Source: Methylobacterium isbiliense
GTDB taxonomy: Bacteria > Pseudomonadota > Alphaproteobacteria > Rhizobiales > Beijerinckiaceae
Length of the DNA stretch: 60,628 nucleotides
Assembly: GCF_022179325.1 (NCBI RefSeq)
Contig: NZ_BPQQ01000019.1
Coordinates: 1 to 60,628 of the forward strand
Direction: 5' to 3'
Part shown: piece by piece, positions 1 to 8,893 of the stretch
Position numbering within the stretch: the stretch's first letter is position 1
How the letters are laid out: every line of letters begins with the position of its first letter
The notes under the pieces: generated by a model
The model's input: only the letters and a program-made list of their open reading frames with translations
The model's database searches: none
Told to the model about the DNA's origin: nothing
Position numbers and translations under genes: made by a program

Positions 1-213
1 CACGCAAAGTGCGGGAGAACCACCAATCCGGGGCAATCCCAATCCCACCATCACTCCGCCCGCGTCGCCATGGACTATGGTGAAGTCTGCCGGAGAGTGG
101 CGGGTCGGGTGACCGGCACTGCCTTGCCTCATCGGCACGATGTGCATGCGGCAGGGGCGATGGCGGATCTCACGGGCGAGCGACAGTGGGGCCGCGGCAG
201 GAGGCGAGCGACT

Positions 214-1143
214 ATGGAGCTCCACGAGATCCGCTACTTCCTGGCGGTCAGCACGTTCGGGACCTTCACCAAGGCGGCCGAGCATTGCAACGTGACGCAG
301 CCCGCCCTGACCCGCGCGATCCAGAAGCTGGAGGATGAACTCGGCGGCCTGCTGTTCTCGCGCGAGCGCAGCAACGTCCACCTGACCGACCTCGGGCGCC
401 TGCTGGAGCCGGAGTTCCGGCAGATGATCGAGCACCGCGAGCGCGCCAAGCGCGCCGCCTCGCGCTTCCTGCGGCTCGAAGGGGCGCAGCTCACGCTCGG
501 GGTGATGTGCACCATCGGCCCGCTGCGCTTCGTCGGCTTCCTGAACCACTTCCGGGTCACGCATCCGGGCATCGAGCTGACCCTGATCGAGGGCGTGCCG
601 GCGCGCCTGTCCGAGATGCTGCTGTCGGGCGAGATCGACGTGGCCATCATGGCCCGGCCCGATGGCTTCCCCGCGCCGCTGCGGGCGAGCCCGCTCTACG
701 AGGAGCGCTTCATGCTCGCCTGCGGGCAGCTGCACGCCTTCTCCTGCCGCAATGCCGTGCGGCTGCGCGACATGGCCGGGCAGATCTACCTGCAGCGGAT
801 CAACTGCGAGTACCGGGACCACCTCGCCGACCTGCTGCACGCACAGGGCACCGAGATCCTGCGTTCGCACCGCAGCGAGCGCGAGGACTGGATCCAGAGC
901 ATGGTGGTGGCCGGTATGGGGGTGTGCTTCCTGCCGGAATTCTCCGCCACCCTGCCGGGCATCGCCCTGCTGCCGGTGCTGGACCCGGTCGTCGCCCGGC
1001 AGGTCTGCCTCGTCACGGTCGCGGGCCGGCGCTGGTCCTCGCCGCTCGCGGCGCTCGTGGCGGCGCTCAATCAGTACACGTGGCCTCCGAGCCGTTTCGA
1101 TCTCAGCGAGGAGCGGCCCGCCGAAGCGCCGCCTCCCGCGTGA
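214..1143 (+). CDS. LysR-family transcriptional regulator
   Basis: A 309-residue LysR-type regulator. The N-terminal winged helix-turn-helix lies at about residues 1-60, with the typical FLAVSTFGTFTKAAEHCNVTQ and PALTRAIQKLE segments; a periplasmic-binding-protein-like effector domain follows from about 90 to 295. The frame is open back to position 70, but the start at 214 is preferred because it puts the HTH right at the N-terminus, as in the family. No divergently transcribed target gene is visible within the window, since its upstream side is the window edge. The effector is unknown. The proline-rich C-terminal tail looks dispensable. Confidence 0.9.
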   Translation: MELHEIRYFLAVSTFGTFTKAAEHCNVTQPALTRAIQKLEDELGGLLFSRERSNVHLTDLGRLLEPEFRQMIEHRERAKRAASRFLRLEGAQLTLGVMCTIGPLRFVGFLNHFRVTHPGIELTLIEGVPARLSEMLLSGEIDVAIMARPDGFPAPLRASPLYEERFMLACGQLHAFSCRNAVRLRDMAGQIYLQRINCEYRDHLADLLHAQGTEILRSHRSEREDWIQSMVVAGMGVCFLPEFSATLPGIALLPVLDPVVARQVCLVTVAGRRWSSPLAALVAALNQYTWPPSRFDLSEERPAEAPPPA

Positions 1144-1158
1144 GGCCGGCACCCGGCC
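1144..1158 (+). terminator. short GC hairpin after the LysR gene
   Basis: A perfect 6-bp inverted repeat (GGCCGG, CAC, CCGGCC) starts directly after the stop codon at 1141-1143. It has no T run, so it is only a weak intrinsic terminator candidate. Confidence 0.3.
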
Positions 1159-1273
1159 CATAACCGCAAGGCATCGTCTCGGAGCCCAAACGGCATTTCC
1201 GCAAGCGTGCGCGGCCTCCGATGATCGGGCCAGTCCCACCCGGGACGATCCCGACACCGCCAGGACGGCAGCC

Positions 1274-1561
1274 ATGATCCGGTTTCCGAGGCTCCGCAGC
1301 ACCGCTCACCGCACCGTGTGCGCGGCGCCGATGACGGCCGGCGTCTCCGCGCTCGGCGCCGGCGCGGCCCCGGCGGGCGCCTGCCCGGCCGACACGGTGG
1401 TCCCCGGCGGGAAAGGGCGGGCCGAGCGCATCGTGCCCTGGCGCAGCCACGGCGACCGCCCGGCCATCATTGACCTCATGTGCGGAGACGAGGCGGAGTA
1501 CGCGGGGACCTGCGCGGTGCCCATCGCTCACAAGGCCGGCGACGCCGCCGTGACGCGGTGA
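1274..1561 (+). CDS. small hypothetical exported protein
   Basis: A 95-residue ORF that ends 7 nt before the sigma-factor gene. It begins MIRFPRLRST, followed by an Ala/Gly-rich stretch that could be a weak signal peptide; the mature part contains three cysteines (PAGACPAD, LMCGDE and AGTCAV). I do not recognise a family. Its position just before an ECF sigma factor invites the idea of a regulatory partner, but nothing in the sequence shows an anti-sigma fold. It may not be a real gene. Confidence 0.35.
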   Translation: MIRFPRLRSTAHRTVCAAPMTAGVSALGAGAAPAGACPADTVVPGGKGRAERIVPWRSHGDRPAIIDLMCGDEAEYAGTCAVPIAHKAGDAAVTR

Positions 1562-1568
1562 GGCGGCG

Positions 1569-2174
1569 ATGACCTGCCCCGGCCCCTCGCCGGGCGAGGC
1601 CCGCCTCGCCGCCGCCATGACCGCCGCACAGGGCGGCGACCCCCGCGCCTACCGGATCCTGCTGCGCGACTGCGTGCCGGTGATCGCCGCGACGGCTCGC
1701 GCCCGGGGTGTTCCGGCGCCCGCTCTGGACGACGTGGTGCAGGAGACGCTCCTCACGCTGCATCGGGTGCGCGCCAGCTACGACCCGGCGCGCCCGTTCT
1801 TGCCCTGGCTGAGGGCCCTGGCGCAGCGGCGGAGCATCGATCACCTGCGCCGGTCCGCCCGCCAGGCCGCGGAGGTGCATGCTCCGACCGCCATCGAGAG
1901 CGCCGTCGATCCGGCGCCGCTGTCTTCGGAGCAGGTCGCCCGCCATGACCGCCAGTCTCTCCTGACCCGGGCGATCGAGGCGCTGCCTCCCGCCCAGAAG
2001 CTGGCGGTCGAACTGCTCGTCCTGCGGGAGCGCTCGCTCGCCGAGGCCGCCGCCGGGACCGGCCGCAGCAAGGTCTCCCTGAAGGTAAACCTCCACCGCG
2101 CGATCGGCGCCCTGCGGAACACCCTGTCGGACCGCGAGGGCGAAGAGCCGGGGCTCCGCTCGGGCAGGATCTGA
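1569..2174 (+). CDS. ECF-type RNA polymerase sigma factor
   Basis: A 201-residue sigma-70 family protein of the extracytoplasmic-function type. Region 2 is visible at about residues 54-95 (DDVVQETLLTLHRV, then PWLRALAQRRSIDHLRR) and region 4 at about 138-187 (ALPPAQKLAVELLVL, ending in an HTH that recognises the -35 element). An internal Met at residue 17 (MTAAQGGDP) is an alternative start. No recognisable anti-sigma factor (zinc-finger, NrsF/DUF1109 or FecR type) is encoded next to it, so its control is unclear. Confidence 0.85.
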   Translation: MTCPGPSPGEARLAAAMTAAQGGDPRAYRILLRDCVPVIAATARARGVPAPALDDVVQETLLTLHRVRASYDPARPFLPWLRALAQRRSIDHLRRSARQAAEVHAPTAIESAVDPAPLSSEQVARHDRQSLLTRAIEALPPAQKLAVELLVLRERSLAEAAAGTGRSKVSLKVNLHRAIGALRNTLSDREGEEPGLRSGRI

Positions 2175-2378
2175 TCGGGTCGTCGGACAAGGCGCGCGAA
2201 CCTCGAGCGTCCCGGTTCGTCGCACGATGGCTCTCGGAGGAAAGGCACGGGGCAATGCTGCTGAGGCTGTTGATGTCGCATCATGTCCGCCGCCGAACCG
2301 GTGGCCGCTTCGGCACCGGTCGTTCGTGACCGGCGGAATGATGCTCAGCCTTGCCGACCATCGCCCGGGAGGGCTGCC

Positions 2379-4583
2379 ATGACCTCGCGATCATCGAGCG
2401 GACGGACCGGGACGGGCGCCCCGCGCCGGTCCCGGCTCGCTTGGCTTTGGCATGGCTATCTGCGCGGCCTGCGCATCGTGCTCGCCGCCCTGGTCACGGT
2501 GCTCCTCCTCGTGCTCGGCCTGTTCTTCGTGAACTACGTCGTCCTCTCCACGCCGAAGGCGACCGCCTACCGGAACCTCGACCCGTCCGATCCCGAATGC
2601 CGCGAGGGGCTCACGCAGGGCTGGACGATCCTGGCGCGGACCGGGCGGTCGCCGCCGGACGCGCGCGACGACGGCGGCTGGCGCGATCCCAGCAACGACG
2701 AGACCGAGGCGGTCGCGGCCGATCCGCGCTGGGGCACCCGCCTCCGCTGCGCCCTGCAGCGGCACGTCGTCCCCGCCGAGCGGCCCGGGGCCGCACCGCT
2801 CGACTACACGCTCGGCTTCCTGGAATTCCAGGAGACCGGAGAGCCCTACGCGCTGGTGTCCCGCACTGGCGAGGACGACGAGGACGACACGCGCGCCATG
2901 CTCAGCTTGGCCATGGAGAGCGAGAGGCGCGCGGCCGGCGGGCGTGCCGCCGGTCTCAGGCCCGTGATCACGCAGCTCGACGCGCTCATGCGCCATCTCG
3001 CGACGGGAACGCACTACGTCATGGTGTTCGTGCACGGCTGGCGCCACGACGCCCGCATCGGCGACCGCAACGTCGCCGATCTCCGGCTCTACGCCGCGCA
3101 CGCCGCCCGCTTCCTGCAGCAGCGCTGCCCCGCCGATCCGCAAGCCTGCGAGACGAAGGTCACCGGCATCTATGTCGGGTGGCGCGGCGCGCGGGTGGAC
3201 GAGCGCGGCCTCAAGGGGCTGTTCGGCGAGGCGCTCGGTGGCTTCTTCGGCGGCCTCTCGGCCGGAGCCACCCTGTTCGACCGCAAGCCGGTGAGCGAGG
3301 CGATCGCGCCCGCGGCGGTCTCGGCGCTGCGCTCCATCGAGTCGGTGCTGGCCGCCCCCCGCCCGGACGGCGCCGAGCGCCGCAACCGCCTGATCGTCGC
3401 CGGCCACAGCCTGGGCGGCAACATGCTCGCCACCGGCCTGAAGGACGACGTGCTGAAGGCGGTGCGGCGGCACCGCTTCGGCCAGGTGCTGCCGCCGGTC
3501 CTCGGCAACCTCGTGGTGCTGATCAACCCGGCCTCCGAGGCGAGCAAGTGGACGGCGATCCAGCGGGCCGTCTGGGAGCGCGTCGCGCTCCATCCCGACG
3601 AGCACACCAGCCCGGCCGAGGTCGCCCGCGACACCGGCCTGTTCCCGCCCGAGCAGCGCCCCGTGATGATGTCGGTGACGGCGGCCCTCGCCTTTCCGGC
3701 CGGAGGGCTGCGGCCGGGCGACTGCGCCTGGATCGGCCTCGACATCGAGGACGGGTACGAGGCCGCGCGCCGGCGCATCCGGCAGCGGCTCGCGGGCACG
3801 GACACGATGTTCCATTCCGGCGTCGACTACGACTGGGCGACGCACGACCTGTTCCCGGCCTTCAAGCTCGATTTCCGCCCGGCCGCCGGTTATCTCGACC
3901 GCCTCGCCGCCCGGTTCGAGGGCCGCCAGCCCCGGGGCATGACCTGCACGCCGCCGCGGCGCGCGAGCGTGCTCGACCGGCTGCTGACGCTGCCCCTGCG
4001 CGCCGTCTCGGTCCTCGCCGAGACCTTTCCGTTCCAGGTGAGCCTGCGGGAGGAATCGCGCACGATCGGCAACCTCGATCCGCCGCGGCCGGCGGCGGGC
4101 GTGCTCGCGGACGCGCAGCCCTCGGCCGCGCCCTTCGGCACCACCCACGAGCTGCTCGGGCTGCGGGAGGCCGGCGTCGAGCACCACAACCCCTACGCCA
4201 CGCTCGCCGACGCGGCGATCGACTGCCCGCGCACGGATGGCTGGCTGACGCGGGCGCGGGCGCGGCGGCAGGACGGGCACGGGGCGTTCTGGGACAGCGA
4301 GGATCTCGGGAGCCCCGATGCGGCCGGCGGCGCAGCGGGACGGCCCGCGGCGCGCTTCCTGCACGGCCTGCCGCTCACCGGCATCGCGCCGATCACGCTC
4401 GCCAGCGATCCGTTCTGGAACGTGCGCGCCTTCGACAACGCCCTGTCGCGGCACGACGGCTACCGCCTGTCCTCCTTCATCTGCGCGATGAACCAGCTCG
4501 TCATGGACGACGTCACGCAATCCTCTCCGCGGATGATCGACACGATGGGCGGCGCCGTGCGGCAGGGCGCCGGGACGCCCTGA
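2379..4583 (+). CDS. membrane-anchored alpha/beta hydrolase
   Basis: A 734-residue protein with one N-terminal membrane anchor at about residues 26-50 and a large hydrolase domain. The strand VMVFVHGW and the nucleophile elbow GHSLGG (Ser344) mark an alpha/beta hydrolase; the family resembles large bacterial esterase-like proteins with an unassigned substrate. The frame is open from 2283, but the ATG at 2379 has a GGAGGG ribosome site and puts the transmembrane helix at the N-terminus. The domain probably lies on the periplasmic side. The C-terminal 250 residues have no motif I recognise. Confidence 0.75.
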   Translation: MTSRSSSGRTGTGAPRRSRLAWLWHGYLRGLRIVLAALVTVLLLVLGLFFVNYVVLSTPKATAYRNLDPSDPECREGLTQGWTILARTGRSPPDARDDGGWRDPSNDETEAVAADPRWGTRLRCALQRHVVPAERPGAAPLDYTLGFLEFQETGEPYALVSRTGEDDEDDTRAMLSLAMESERRAAGGRAAGLRPVITQLDALMRHLATGTHYVMVFVHGWRHDARIGDRNVADLRLYAAHAARFLQQRCPADPQACETKVTGIYVGWRGARVDERGLKGLFGEALGGFFGGLSAGATLFDRKPVSEAIAPAAVSALRSIESVLAAPRPDGAERRNRLIVAGHSLGGNMLATGLKDDVLKAVRRHRFGQVLPPVLGNLVVLINPASEASKWTAIQRAVWERVALHPDEHTSPAEVARDTGLFPPEQRPVMMSVTAALAFPAGGLRPGDCAWIGLDIEDGYEAARRRIRQRLAGTDTMFHSGVDYDWATHDLFPAFKLDFRPAAGYLDRLAARFEGRQPRGMTCTPPRRASVLDRLLTLPLRAVSVLAETFPFQVSLREESRTIGNLDPPRPAAGVLADAQPSAAPFGTTHELLGLREAGVEHHNPYATLADAAIDCPRTDGWLTRARARRQDGHGAFWDSEDLGSPDAAGGAAGRPAARFLHGLPLTGIAPITLASDPFWNVRAFDNALSRHDGYRLSSFICAMNQLVMDDVTQSSPRMIDTMGGAVRQGAGTP

Positions 4584-4709
4584 CCCCGGCCGGCGGGCCT
4601 CGCGCGCTCCAATCCTTTCGGCATCGCGGAAAAATCTCGCCTCCGCAGCGTAACCGTACCGCAGGGTCCACCGAATGGTCTGTCAGGTCGATCGAAGGAC
4701 TGCGCCCGC

Positions 4710-5444
4710 ATGACGATCCTGCGCCGACGCCTGCTCCAGAGCCTGCCTCTGCTGTCGTTCGTGGCGGCCAAGCCCCAGAGTTCGGACGGAGACGTCACGA
4801 CAACGGACCTCGTCCTCAACTGCGACACGGCGGCGGTGCCGGCCCTCGCGCACGCGGCCGAGCGGTTCCACGCATCCGCGGGCGTGCGCGTGCGGATCTT
4901 CCCGACAAGCCCGGGCCTCCTCGTCCCGCAACTCGTCCGCAGGGTGCAGAACGATCTCCTGGTCACGCAGGCGCCCCTCCTGCGCGCGGCCGCCGAGGCC
5001 GGGCTGATCTCCGGCGAGGCGGCAGGCGCATGGCGCAACCGCTTCGTGCTCGCCGCCAAGCGAGGGGCCGGCGCGGACGCCCTGAAGGGCCCGGTCGCCG
5101 TCCCCGACCCGACGCCCGCCGCGGACGTGGACGGGCTCGCGGCGATCCGGGCGCTGGCCCTCGGGGACGTGCCGATCCGCGGCGCCCTCGACACCGACGA
5201 GGTCGCCTTCCTGATCGCGCGCGGCGAGGTGAAGGCGGGGCTCCTCCACGCCGCCGACCTGCCTTCCCGTCCCGGCCTGGAGGCGATCCGCCATCTGCCC
5301 GACTCCGTCGCCCCGCCGGTCGTCTACCGGGCCGCCGTCACGACGCTCGCGCGCCGTCCCAACCCGCGGGCCTTCCTCGACTTCCTGCTCTCGCCCGAGG
5401 GCCGGAGCGCCCTGACGGCCCAAGGCCTGGAGATCGCCGCATGA
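4710..5444 (+). CDS. ModA-like periplasmic solute-binding protein
   Basis: A 244-residue exported protein with a class II periplasmic-binding-protein fold related to molybdate-binding ModA. The N-terminus (MTILRRRLLQSLPLLSF) carries an RRR cluster before a short hydrophobic stretch, compatible with Tat or Sec export. Segments such as DLVLNCDTAAVPALAHAAE and the C-terminal RAFLDFLLSPEGRSAL are typical of ModA-type proteins. No ABC permease or ATPase follows. Instead the ATG of the cytochrome b gene overlaps its stop, so the protein seems to serve the molybdoenzyme system rather than a classical importer. Its ligand is unknown. Confidence 0.7.
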   Translation: MTILRRRLLQSLPLLSFVAAKPQSSDGDVTTTDLVLNCDTAAVPALAHAAERFHASAGVRVRIFPTSPGLLVPQLVRRVQNDLLVTQAPLLRAAAEAGLISGEAAGAWRNRFVLAAKRGAGADALKGPVAVPDPTPAADVDGLAAIRALALGDVPIRGALDTDEVAFLIARGEVKAGLLHAADLPSRPGLEAIRHLPDSVAPPVVYRAAVTTLARRPNPRAFLDFLLSPEGRSALTAQGLEIAA

Positions 5445-6106
5445 GCCAGAAGGGCGTCCAGACCCATGCGTGGCCGCTGCGGCTGGCCCACTGGACCATG
5501 GCCATCGCCGTCCTGGTGATGATCGGCAGCGGCTGGCGGATCTACAACGCCGAGCCGATCCTGCCCTTCCGCTTCCCGCTCTTCGCCACGCTCGGGGGCG
5601 ACGTCGAGGCGGCGCTCGCCCGCCACGGCGACCCGGGCGTGGCGAGCGCGATCGCGTGGCACTTCGCCGGGATGTGGCTGCTCGGGGCGGCCTTCGGCCT
5701 GTTCCTGCTCTACGGCCTGCTCTCGGGCCATTTCCGCCGGGACTACCTGCCGCTCACCCCGCGCGCCTTCGTGAGGGACTTCACGGACGCGCTGTGCTTC
5801 CGCCTGGAGCACCGGCTCGGCGTCTACAACGCGGTGCAGAAGGCCTTCTACTGGGGCGTGCTCCTGGCGCTCGTCGTCGTCATCCTCTCCGGGATCGCGA
5901 TCTGGAAGCCGGTCCAGACCTACCCGTTGGAGACCCTGTTCGGCGGCTTCCAGGGCGCCCGGACCGTGCACTTCCTCGCCATGACGGCGATCGTCGGCTT
6001 CCTCGCCGTCCACCTCGCCCTCGTGGCGCTGGTGCCGCGCACGCTCGTGTCGATGATCACCGGCCGTTCCGGCCCGTCACCCGAACCCGAAGGAGAGGCG
6101 CCGTGA
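5441..6106 (+). CDS. cytochrome b561/b-type membrane subunit
   Basis: A 221-residue protein of the di-haem cytochrome b family found as membrane partner of periplasmic oxidoreductases. About four transmembrane helices are visible (AHWTMAIAVLVMIGSGW, HFAGMWLLGAAFGLFLL, FYWGVLLALVVVILSGIAIW, FLAMTAIVGFLAVHLAL), with histidines at the expected helix positions (RLAHW, AWHFAG, TVHFL, AVHLAL) as haem ligand candidates. It overlaps the preceding stop by ATGA and the next start by GTGA. It most likely passes electrons between the quinone pool and the molybdoprotein that follows. Confidence 0.85.
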   Translation: MSQKGVQTHAWPLRLAHWTMAIAVLVMIGSGWRIYNAEPILPFRFPLFATLGGDVEAALARHGDPGVASAIAWHFAGMWLLGAAFGLFLLYGLLSGHFRRDYLPLTPRAFVRDFTDALCFRLEHRLGVYNAVQKAFYWGVLLALVVVILSGIAIWKPVQTYPLETLFGGFQGARTVHFLAMTAIVGFLAVHLALVALVPRTLVSMITGRSGPSPEPEGEAP

Positions 6107-6828
6107 TCCGCCCCGGACAGGATTTCGACCCCACGCGCCGCCGGCTGCTCGGGGGCGGCGTGACGCTCGGGGCGCTCACGCTGCTCACCGGCTGCAACGT
6201 CAGCGATCACGACGCCGTGCAGGACGCCCTGCAGCGGGTCTCGGTCTGGAACGACCGGGTCCAGGCGGCCCTGTTCGGCCCGCACCGCCTCGCCCCGACC
6301 TTCCCGGAATCGATGGCGGTCAAGGATTTCCGCTACAACGCGTGGTACGGGCCCGACCAAGCCCCGGTCCTCGACCCGAAGGATTACCGGCTCGGCCTCG
6401 CCGGGCGGATAAGTGACAAAAGATCCTGGTCCGTCGACGCGCTGCACGCGCTGCCCCAGGTGACGCAGGTGACCCGGCACATCTGCGTCGAGGGCTGGAG
6501 CATGATCGGGAAGTGGACCGGCACGCCGCTGCGGGTCTTCCTCGAACGGATCGGCGCCGACACCACGGCCCGCTACGTCGGGTTCGAGTGCGCGGACGGC
6601 TACTACGAGGGAATCGACATGCCGACGGCGCTGCATCCGCAGACGCTGATGGCCTTCCGGCTCCACGACGCCCTCCTCCCGCACCGGCACGGCTTCCCGT
6701 TCAAGCTGCGCATCCCGACGAAGCTCGGGTTCAAGAACCCGAAATTCGTCACCACGCTCTACGTCACCGACAAGGAGCCGCGCGGCTACTGGCCCGACCG
6801 CGGCTACAACTGGTTCAGCGGCCTGTGA
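6103..6828 (+). CDS. sulfite-oxidase-fold molybdopterin oxidoreductase, Tat lipoprotein-like
   Basis: A 241-residue molybdopterin-dependent protein of the sulfite oxidase/MsrP superfamily. The N-terminus has a twin-arginine stretch (TRRRLLGGG) followed by a lipobox-like LLTGC with Cys31, suggesting Tat export and lipid anchoring. The molybdenum-ligating cysteine is Cys128 in RHICVEGWS, matching the family signature. The protein ends soon after the oxidoreductase core and lacks the extra dimerisation domain of true sulfite oxidases. The GTG start overlaps the cytochrome gene and has an AAGGAG site. The physiological substrate is not known; methionine sulfoxide or another S/N-oxide are possibilities by homology only. 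Confidence 0.85.
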   Translation: MIRPGQDFDPTRRRLLGGGVTLGALTLLTGCNVSDHDAVQDALQRVSVWNDRVQAALFGPHRLAPTFPESMAVKDFRYNAWYGPDQAPVLDPKDYRLGLAGRISDKRSWSVDALHALPQVTQVTRHICVEGWSMIGKWTGTPLRVFLERIGADTTARYVGFECADGYYEGIDMPTALHPQTLMAFRLHDALLPHRHGFPFKLRIPTKLGFKNPKFVTTLYVTDKEPRGYWPDRGYNWFSGL

Positions 6829-7559
6829 GGGCGCCCGCCCCCTGCGCCATCGGGGTGATGGCCAAGGCGCCCCAGGCCGGCCGCTCGAAGACGCGGCTCT
6901 GCCCGCCCCTCGCGCCCGACGAGGCCGCCGCCTTGAGCGCGGCCTTCCTGCGCGACACCACCGAGAACCTCGCCGAGGCCGCGCGGCGGGCGCCGATCGC
7001 GGCCTACGCTGCCTACGCGCCGCAGGGCACCGAGGACCTGCTGCGCGCAGGTCTCGCCCCCGGGACGGGCCTCGTCCTCGCGGACGGCTCCGTGCCGATG
7101 CCGGAGGGCGTCGAGGGGTTCGGGCGCTGCCTGCTCCACGCCCTCGACGGGCTCTTCGACCTCGGCCACCCGGCCGCCTGCCTTCTCAGCTCCGACTGCC
7201 CGACGCTGCCCACCGACATCCTCGTCGAGGCCGCCCGCCTGCTGCTCCAGCCCGGGGACCGGGCCGTGCTCGGTGCCTGCGCGGACGGCGGCTACTACCT
7301 GCTGGGGCTCAAGGCCCGCCATGCCGCCCTGTTCACGGGCATCGCCTGGAGCACCGACACGGTCGCCGAGGCGACCCGGGCGCGGGCGCGCGGCATCAGC
7401 CTGCCCCTCGTCGAACTGCCGCCCTGGTACGACGTGGACGACGCCGCCTCGCTCGCCCGCCTGCGCGCGGAGCGGGACGGCTACGTTGCTCCGGCCACCC
7501 GCGGCGTGCTGGCGCGGCTCGGCGGGACCGCCCGGGTGGCGCCGCGGCTCACCGCATGA
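6825..7559 (+). CDS. DUF2064/TIGR04282-family transferase
   Basis: A 244-residue GT-A-fold protein of the DUF2064 (TIGR04282) family, whose members are annotated as glycosyltransferases of arsenosugar-type pathways. The N-terminal GVMAKAPQAGRSKTRL motif (nucleotide-binding loop), SSDCPTLP with Asp124, and ACADGGYYLLGL with Asp154 are all present. GTG start overlapping the preceding stop by 4 nt. Family function is poorly established: the fold is also shared with nucleotidyltransferases, so nucleotide transfer is an alternative to sugar transfer. No arsenic gene lies nearby. Confidence 0.8.
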   Translation: MRAPAPCAIGVMAKAPQAGRSKTRLCPPLAPDEAAALSAAFLRDTTENLAEAARRAPIAAYAAYAPQGTEDLLRAGLAPGTGLVLADGSVPMPEGVEGFGRCLLHALDGLFDLGHPAACLLSSDCPTLPTDILVEAARLLLQPGDRAVLGACADGGYYLLGLKARHAALFTGIAWSTDTVAEATRARARGISLPLVELPPWYDVDDAASLARLRAERDGYVAPATRGVLARLGGTARVAPRLTA

Positions 7560-8893
7560 GGGCACCGCGCGATCGCCTCCTCGTGCTCGGTGCGGCCCTC
7601 GCCGCGCTGACGTTCTGCGCGCTCGCGCTCCACATCCCCGGCGCCGACACGGTCGGCACGCCGCTCAGGGCCAACCTCTTCGTCGGCGTGCTGGCGGTCC
7701 AGGTGGGGATCTACCTCCTCGCCGTGCGCCTCGTGCTGCGAAGCGACCTGCCGGCTTACGCCCCCTGGCTCGTCCTCGCGCTCGCCGCGCTCCTGCGCCT
7801 CGTGCTGCTGGTCGAGCCCCCGTTCCTGTCGAGCGACATCTACCGCTACGTCTGGGACGGGCGCGTGCAGGCGGCGGGCATCAACCCCTACCGGTACGTC
7901 CCGGCCGATCCGGCGCTCTCGCACCTGCGCGACCCGGACGTGTTCCCGCTGATCAACCGGGCCGACTATGCCCACACCATCTATCCGCCGGCCGCGCAGG
8001 TCTTCTTCGCGCTCGTGGCGCGGGTCGGCGCGGGCGTCACCGCCATGAAGGCCGCGATGCTGCTGTGCGAGGCGGTCGCGGTGCTCTGCCTCCTGCGCCT
8101 CCTCGCGCTCGCCGGCCTGCCGCGGGTGCGGGTGCTGATCTACGCCTGGAACCCGCTGGTCCTGTGGTCCTTCTCCCTCGACGGCCACGTCGACGCGCTG
8201 GCGGTGGGGCTCGTCGCCCTGGCGCTCCTCGCCCGCGCGCGGCACCGCGAGGGCGTGGCCGGCGCGCTCGTCGCCGCGGCGATGCTGGTGAAGTTCCTGC
8301 CGGTCGTCGTCGCGCCGGCCTTCGTGCGGGGCGGGCGGCTCTGGCGCCCGGCGCTCGCGGGCGCGGCGGTGATCGTCGCCCTCTACGCCCTCTACCTCTC
8401 GGCCGGGTGGCAGGTGCTCGGCTTCCTGCCGGCCTACGGGGCCGAGGAGGGGTTCGACACCGGGCGCGGCGTCTGGCTGCTCGCGGGCCTGTCCCACCTC
8501 GTGGCACTCCCCGATTCGGCGGGCCGGGTCTACGGGCTCTGCGCGGCCATCGCCTTCGCGGCGCTCTCCCTCTGGGTCGCGACCCGGCGGCCCCCGTCCG
8601 ATGGGCCGGATGCGGTCCGGCTCTGCCGCGACGCGGGGCTGCTCGCCGCCGTCGCGACCGCTGCCGCGAACCCGCATTACGCATGGTACTATGCGTGGCT
8701 CGCGCTGCCCGCCGCGGTGGCGCCGAGCCCGGCCGTGATCTGGCTCTCGGCCGCGCCCGTGCTGTTCTTCGTCGATCCCTTCAACGAGCGCTTCGTCTGG
8801 CCGGGCCTCGTCTTCGTCCCGGCCCTGATCCTGGCGCTGCGGGCGATCCGGCCCGCCGCGCCCGCCCTCGCCAGCCCGAGAGGAGCCTCATGA
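7556..8893 (+). CDS. GT87-like polytopic membrane glycosyltransferase
   Basis: A 445-residue protein with about ten hydrophobic segments. The motif PFLSSDIYRYVWDGRVQ followed by GINPYRY is typical of polyprenol-phosphate-mannose-dependent mannosyltransferases of the GT87/DUF2029 group and relatives in the GT-C superfamily, with acidic residues in the first periplasmic loop as the likely catalytic site. It would use a lipid-linked sugar on the outer face of the membrane. Starts with ATGA overlap of the previous gene and ends with ATGA overlap of the next. Paired with the GT2 gene downstream, which could make its lipid-linked donor. Confidence 0.75.
   Translation: MRAPRDRLLVLGAALAALTFCALALHIPGADTVGTPLRANLFVGVLAVQVGIYLLAVRLVLRSDLPAYAPWLVLALAALLRLVLLVEPPFLSSDIYRYVWDGRVQAAGINPYRYVPADPALSHLRDPDVFPLINRADYAHTIYPPAAQVFFALVARVGAGVTAMKAAMLLCEAVAVLCLLRLLALAGLPRVRVLIYAWNPLVLWSFSLDGHVDALAVGLVALALLARARHREGVAGALVAAAMLVKFLPVVVAPAFVRGGRLWRPALAGAAVIVALYALYLSAGWQVLGFLPAYGAEEGFDTGRGVWLLAGLSHLVALPDSAGRVYGLCAAIAFAALSLWVATRRPPSDGPDAVRLCRDAGLLAAVATAAANPHYAWYYAWLALPAAVAPSPAVIWLSAAPVLFFVDPFNERFVWPGLVFVPALILALRAIRPAAPALASPRGAS

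Noticed and set aside
2391-4520. 709-codon minus-strand frame opposite the hydrolase
   Set aside because: Antisense shadow; the plus strand encodes a coherent alpha/beta hydrolase with GHSLGG.
2351-6106. 1251-codon open frame on the plus strand
   Set aside because: Its first 1030 codons are the Arg/Pro/Ala-rich shadow of the hydrolase and binding-protein genes. Only the last part, from 5441, is a real gene.
6825-7559. arsenosugar biosynthesis cluster
   Set aside because: The DUF2064 family name suggests it, but no arsenic methyltransferase (ArsM), ArsS-type radical SAM protein or ars gene is nearby.
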